Below, one piece after another: positions 4,786-5,376 of a stretch of DNA of 5,376 nucleotides. The notes under the pieces were generated by a model. The model had not been told where the DNA came from. It saw nothing but the letters and a program-made list of their open reading frames with translations, and made no database searches. Positions within the stretch are counted from its first letter, which is position 1; each line of letters starts with the position of its first letter. The translations under genes and the position numbers were made by a program. Location of the stretch: positions 1-5,376 of the forward strand of contig DAXB01000040.1 of NCBI GenBank assembly GCA_002506175.1, in the 5' to 3' direction. The stretch is from Methanomassiliicoccaceae archaeon UBA113. GTDB taxonomy: Archaea > Thermoplasmatota > Thermoplasmata > Methanomassiliicoccales > Methanomethylophilaceae.

Positions 4786-5376
4786 ATGGCACACGTCGCA
4801 ACTTGGAAGAAGGATATGGTAAGCGAGCTCGTACAGGACATGCGCGAGGCTCCCGTTGTCGCAGTTGTCGACATGGAGAGTATCCCCGGACAGCAGGTCC
4901 AGTCTATGAGGGCAGGTCTTAGGGCCCACGCTAAACTCAAGATGACCAAGAACAAGCTTATGTCCTTGGCAATCGAAGAGGCAGCAAAGGATAAACCCGG
5001 ACTCGAGGCACTCGTGGATGCTGTCGATGGCCAGTGTGCAATACTGACAACTGACTTGGATCCCTTCAAACTGTTCGCACAGTTGAAGAAGACCATGACA
5101 CCCGCTCCCGCAAAGGAGGGTCAGCTTGCACCTATCGACATTATTGTACCCAAAGGACCGACACCGTTCGGACCTGGCCCGATTATCGGAGAACTTCAGA
5201 AGATAGGCCTTCCCGCAGCAATTGAGGGAGGAAAGATCGTAATCAAGAAGGACACACCGCTCGTCAAAGCCGGAGAACCTGTTCCCGGACCCGTCGCAGC
5301 GATGCTTCCCAAACTTGAGATCCTTCCGATGGTCGTAGGTATGGACCTTAGGGCCGCCTACGAGGACGGAACGATC
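4786..5376 (+). CDS. rpl10: Large ribosomal subunit stalk protein L10/P0 (uL10), partial
   Basis: The frame starts at an ATG 5 bases after AGGAGGTA (4773-4780), which overlaps the rpl1 stop, and runs off the right edge after 197 residues. uL10/P0 binds 23S rRNA next to L11 and carries the L12/P1 dimers that recruit translation factors. The N-terminal rRNA-binding domain shows WKKDMVSELVQDM (7-19), VVAVVDMESIPGQQVQSMR (24-42) and MTKNKLM (53-59). The archaeal/eukaryotic insertion domain follows, with the proline-glycine stretch GPTPFGPGPIIGELQKIGLP (124-143) and IVIKKDTPLVKAGEPVP (151-167). The L12-binding helices and acidic tail, usual for a protein of well over 300 residues, lie outside the window. 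Tight spacing indicates an operon with rpl1. Confidence 0.96.
   Translation, partial: MAHVATWKKDMVSELVQDMREAPVVAVVDMESIPGQQVQSMRAGLRAHAKLKMTKNKLMSLAIEEAAKDKPGLEALVDAVDGQCAILTTDLDPFKLFAQLKKTMTPAPAKEGQLAPIDIIVPKGPTPFGPGPIIGELQKIGLPAAIEGGKIVIKKDTPLVKAGEPVPGPVAAMLPKLEILPMVVGMDLRAAYEDGTI

Overview
The window comes from an archaeon, most likely a euryarchaeon of the Thermoplasmata side; a Methanomassiliicoccales-type methanogen is my best guess. The evidence is the archaeal gene set (Spt5 C-terminus, archaeal-type L11, L1 and L10/P0), a perfect archaeal TATA box (TTTATATA), and strong Shine-Dalgarno sequences with ATG or TTG starts. The lineage assignment is inference; the archaeal assignment is secure.

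Layout: the end of spt5 (1-111) is followed with almost no gap by rpl11 (115-585), which ends at a compact GC hairpin plus T6 (598-617). A gene-free stretch of about 330 bases follows; its second half is packed with nested inverted repeats built on TTATGC/GCATAA and ATGCC/GGCAT (797-872). Two tightly coupled genes come next (947-2911 and 2913-4013). A second promoter with a structured leader (4056-4134) then starts rpl1 (4135-4773) and rpl10/P0 (4786 to the window end).

The ribosomal part is the archaeal spt5-rpl11-rpl1-rpl10 cluster, here split by a two-gene cassette and re-equipped with its own promoter. The rpl1 leader folds into a stem, asymmetric loop, stem and GAAA tetraloop. It resembles the L1 binding site of 23S rRNA and of the known methanogen L1 mRNA site, which suggests autogenous control by L1.

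The cassette is the unusual part. Its first gene encodes a membrane protein whose N-terminal two-thirds is Nramp-like but lacks both metal-binding motifs. Its C-terminal quarter is a 5TM LytS/YhcK-type receptor domain (5TMR_LYT), a domain normally found in front of histidine kinases or cyclases. The second gene, one base away, encodes a LivJ-type periplasmic binding protein held by an N-terminal membrane anchor, with no ABC ATPase or permease nearby. Together they suggest an undescribed ligand-sensing or ligand-gated transport unit, possibly for a small organic acid or amino acid. That function is inference.
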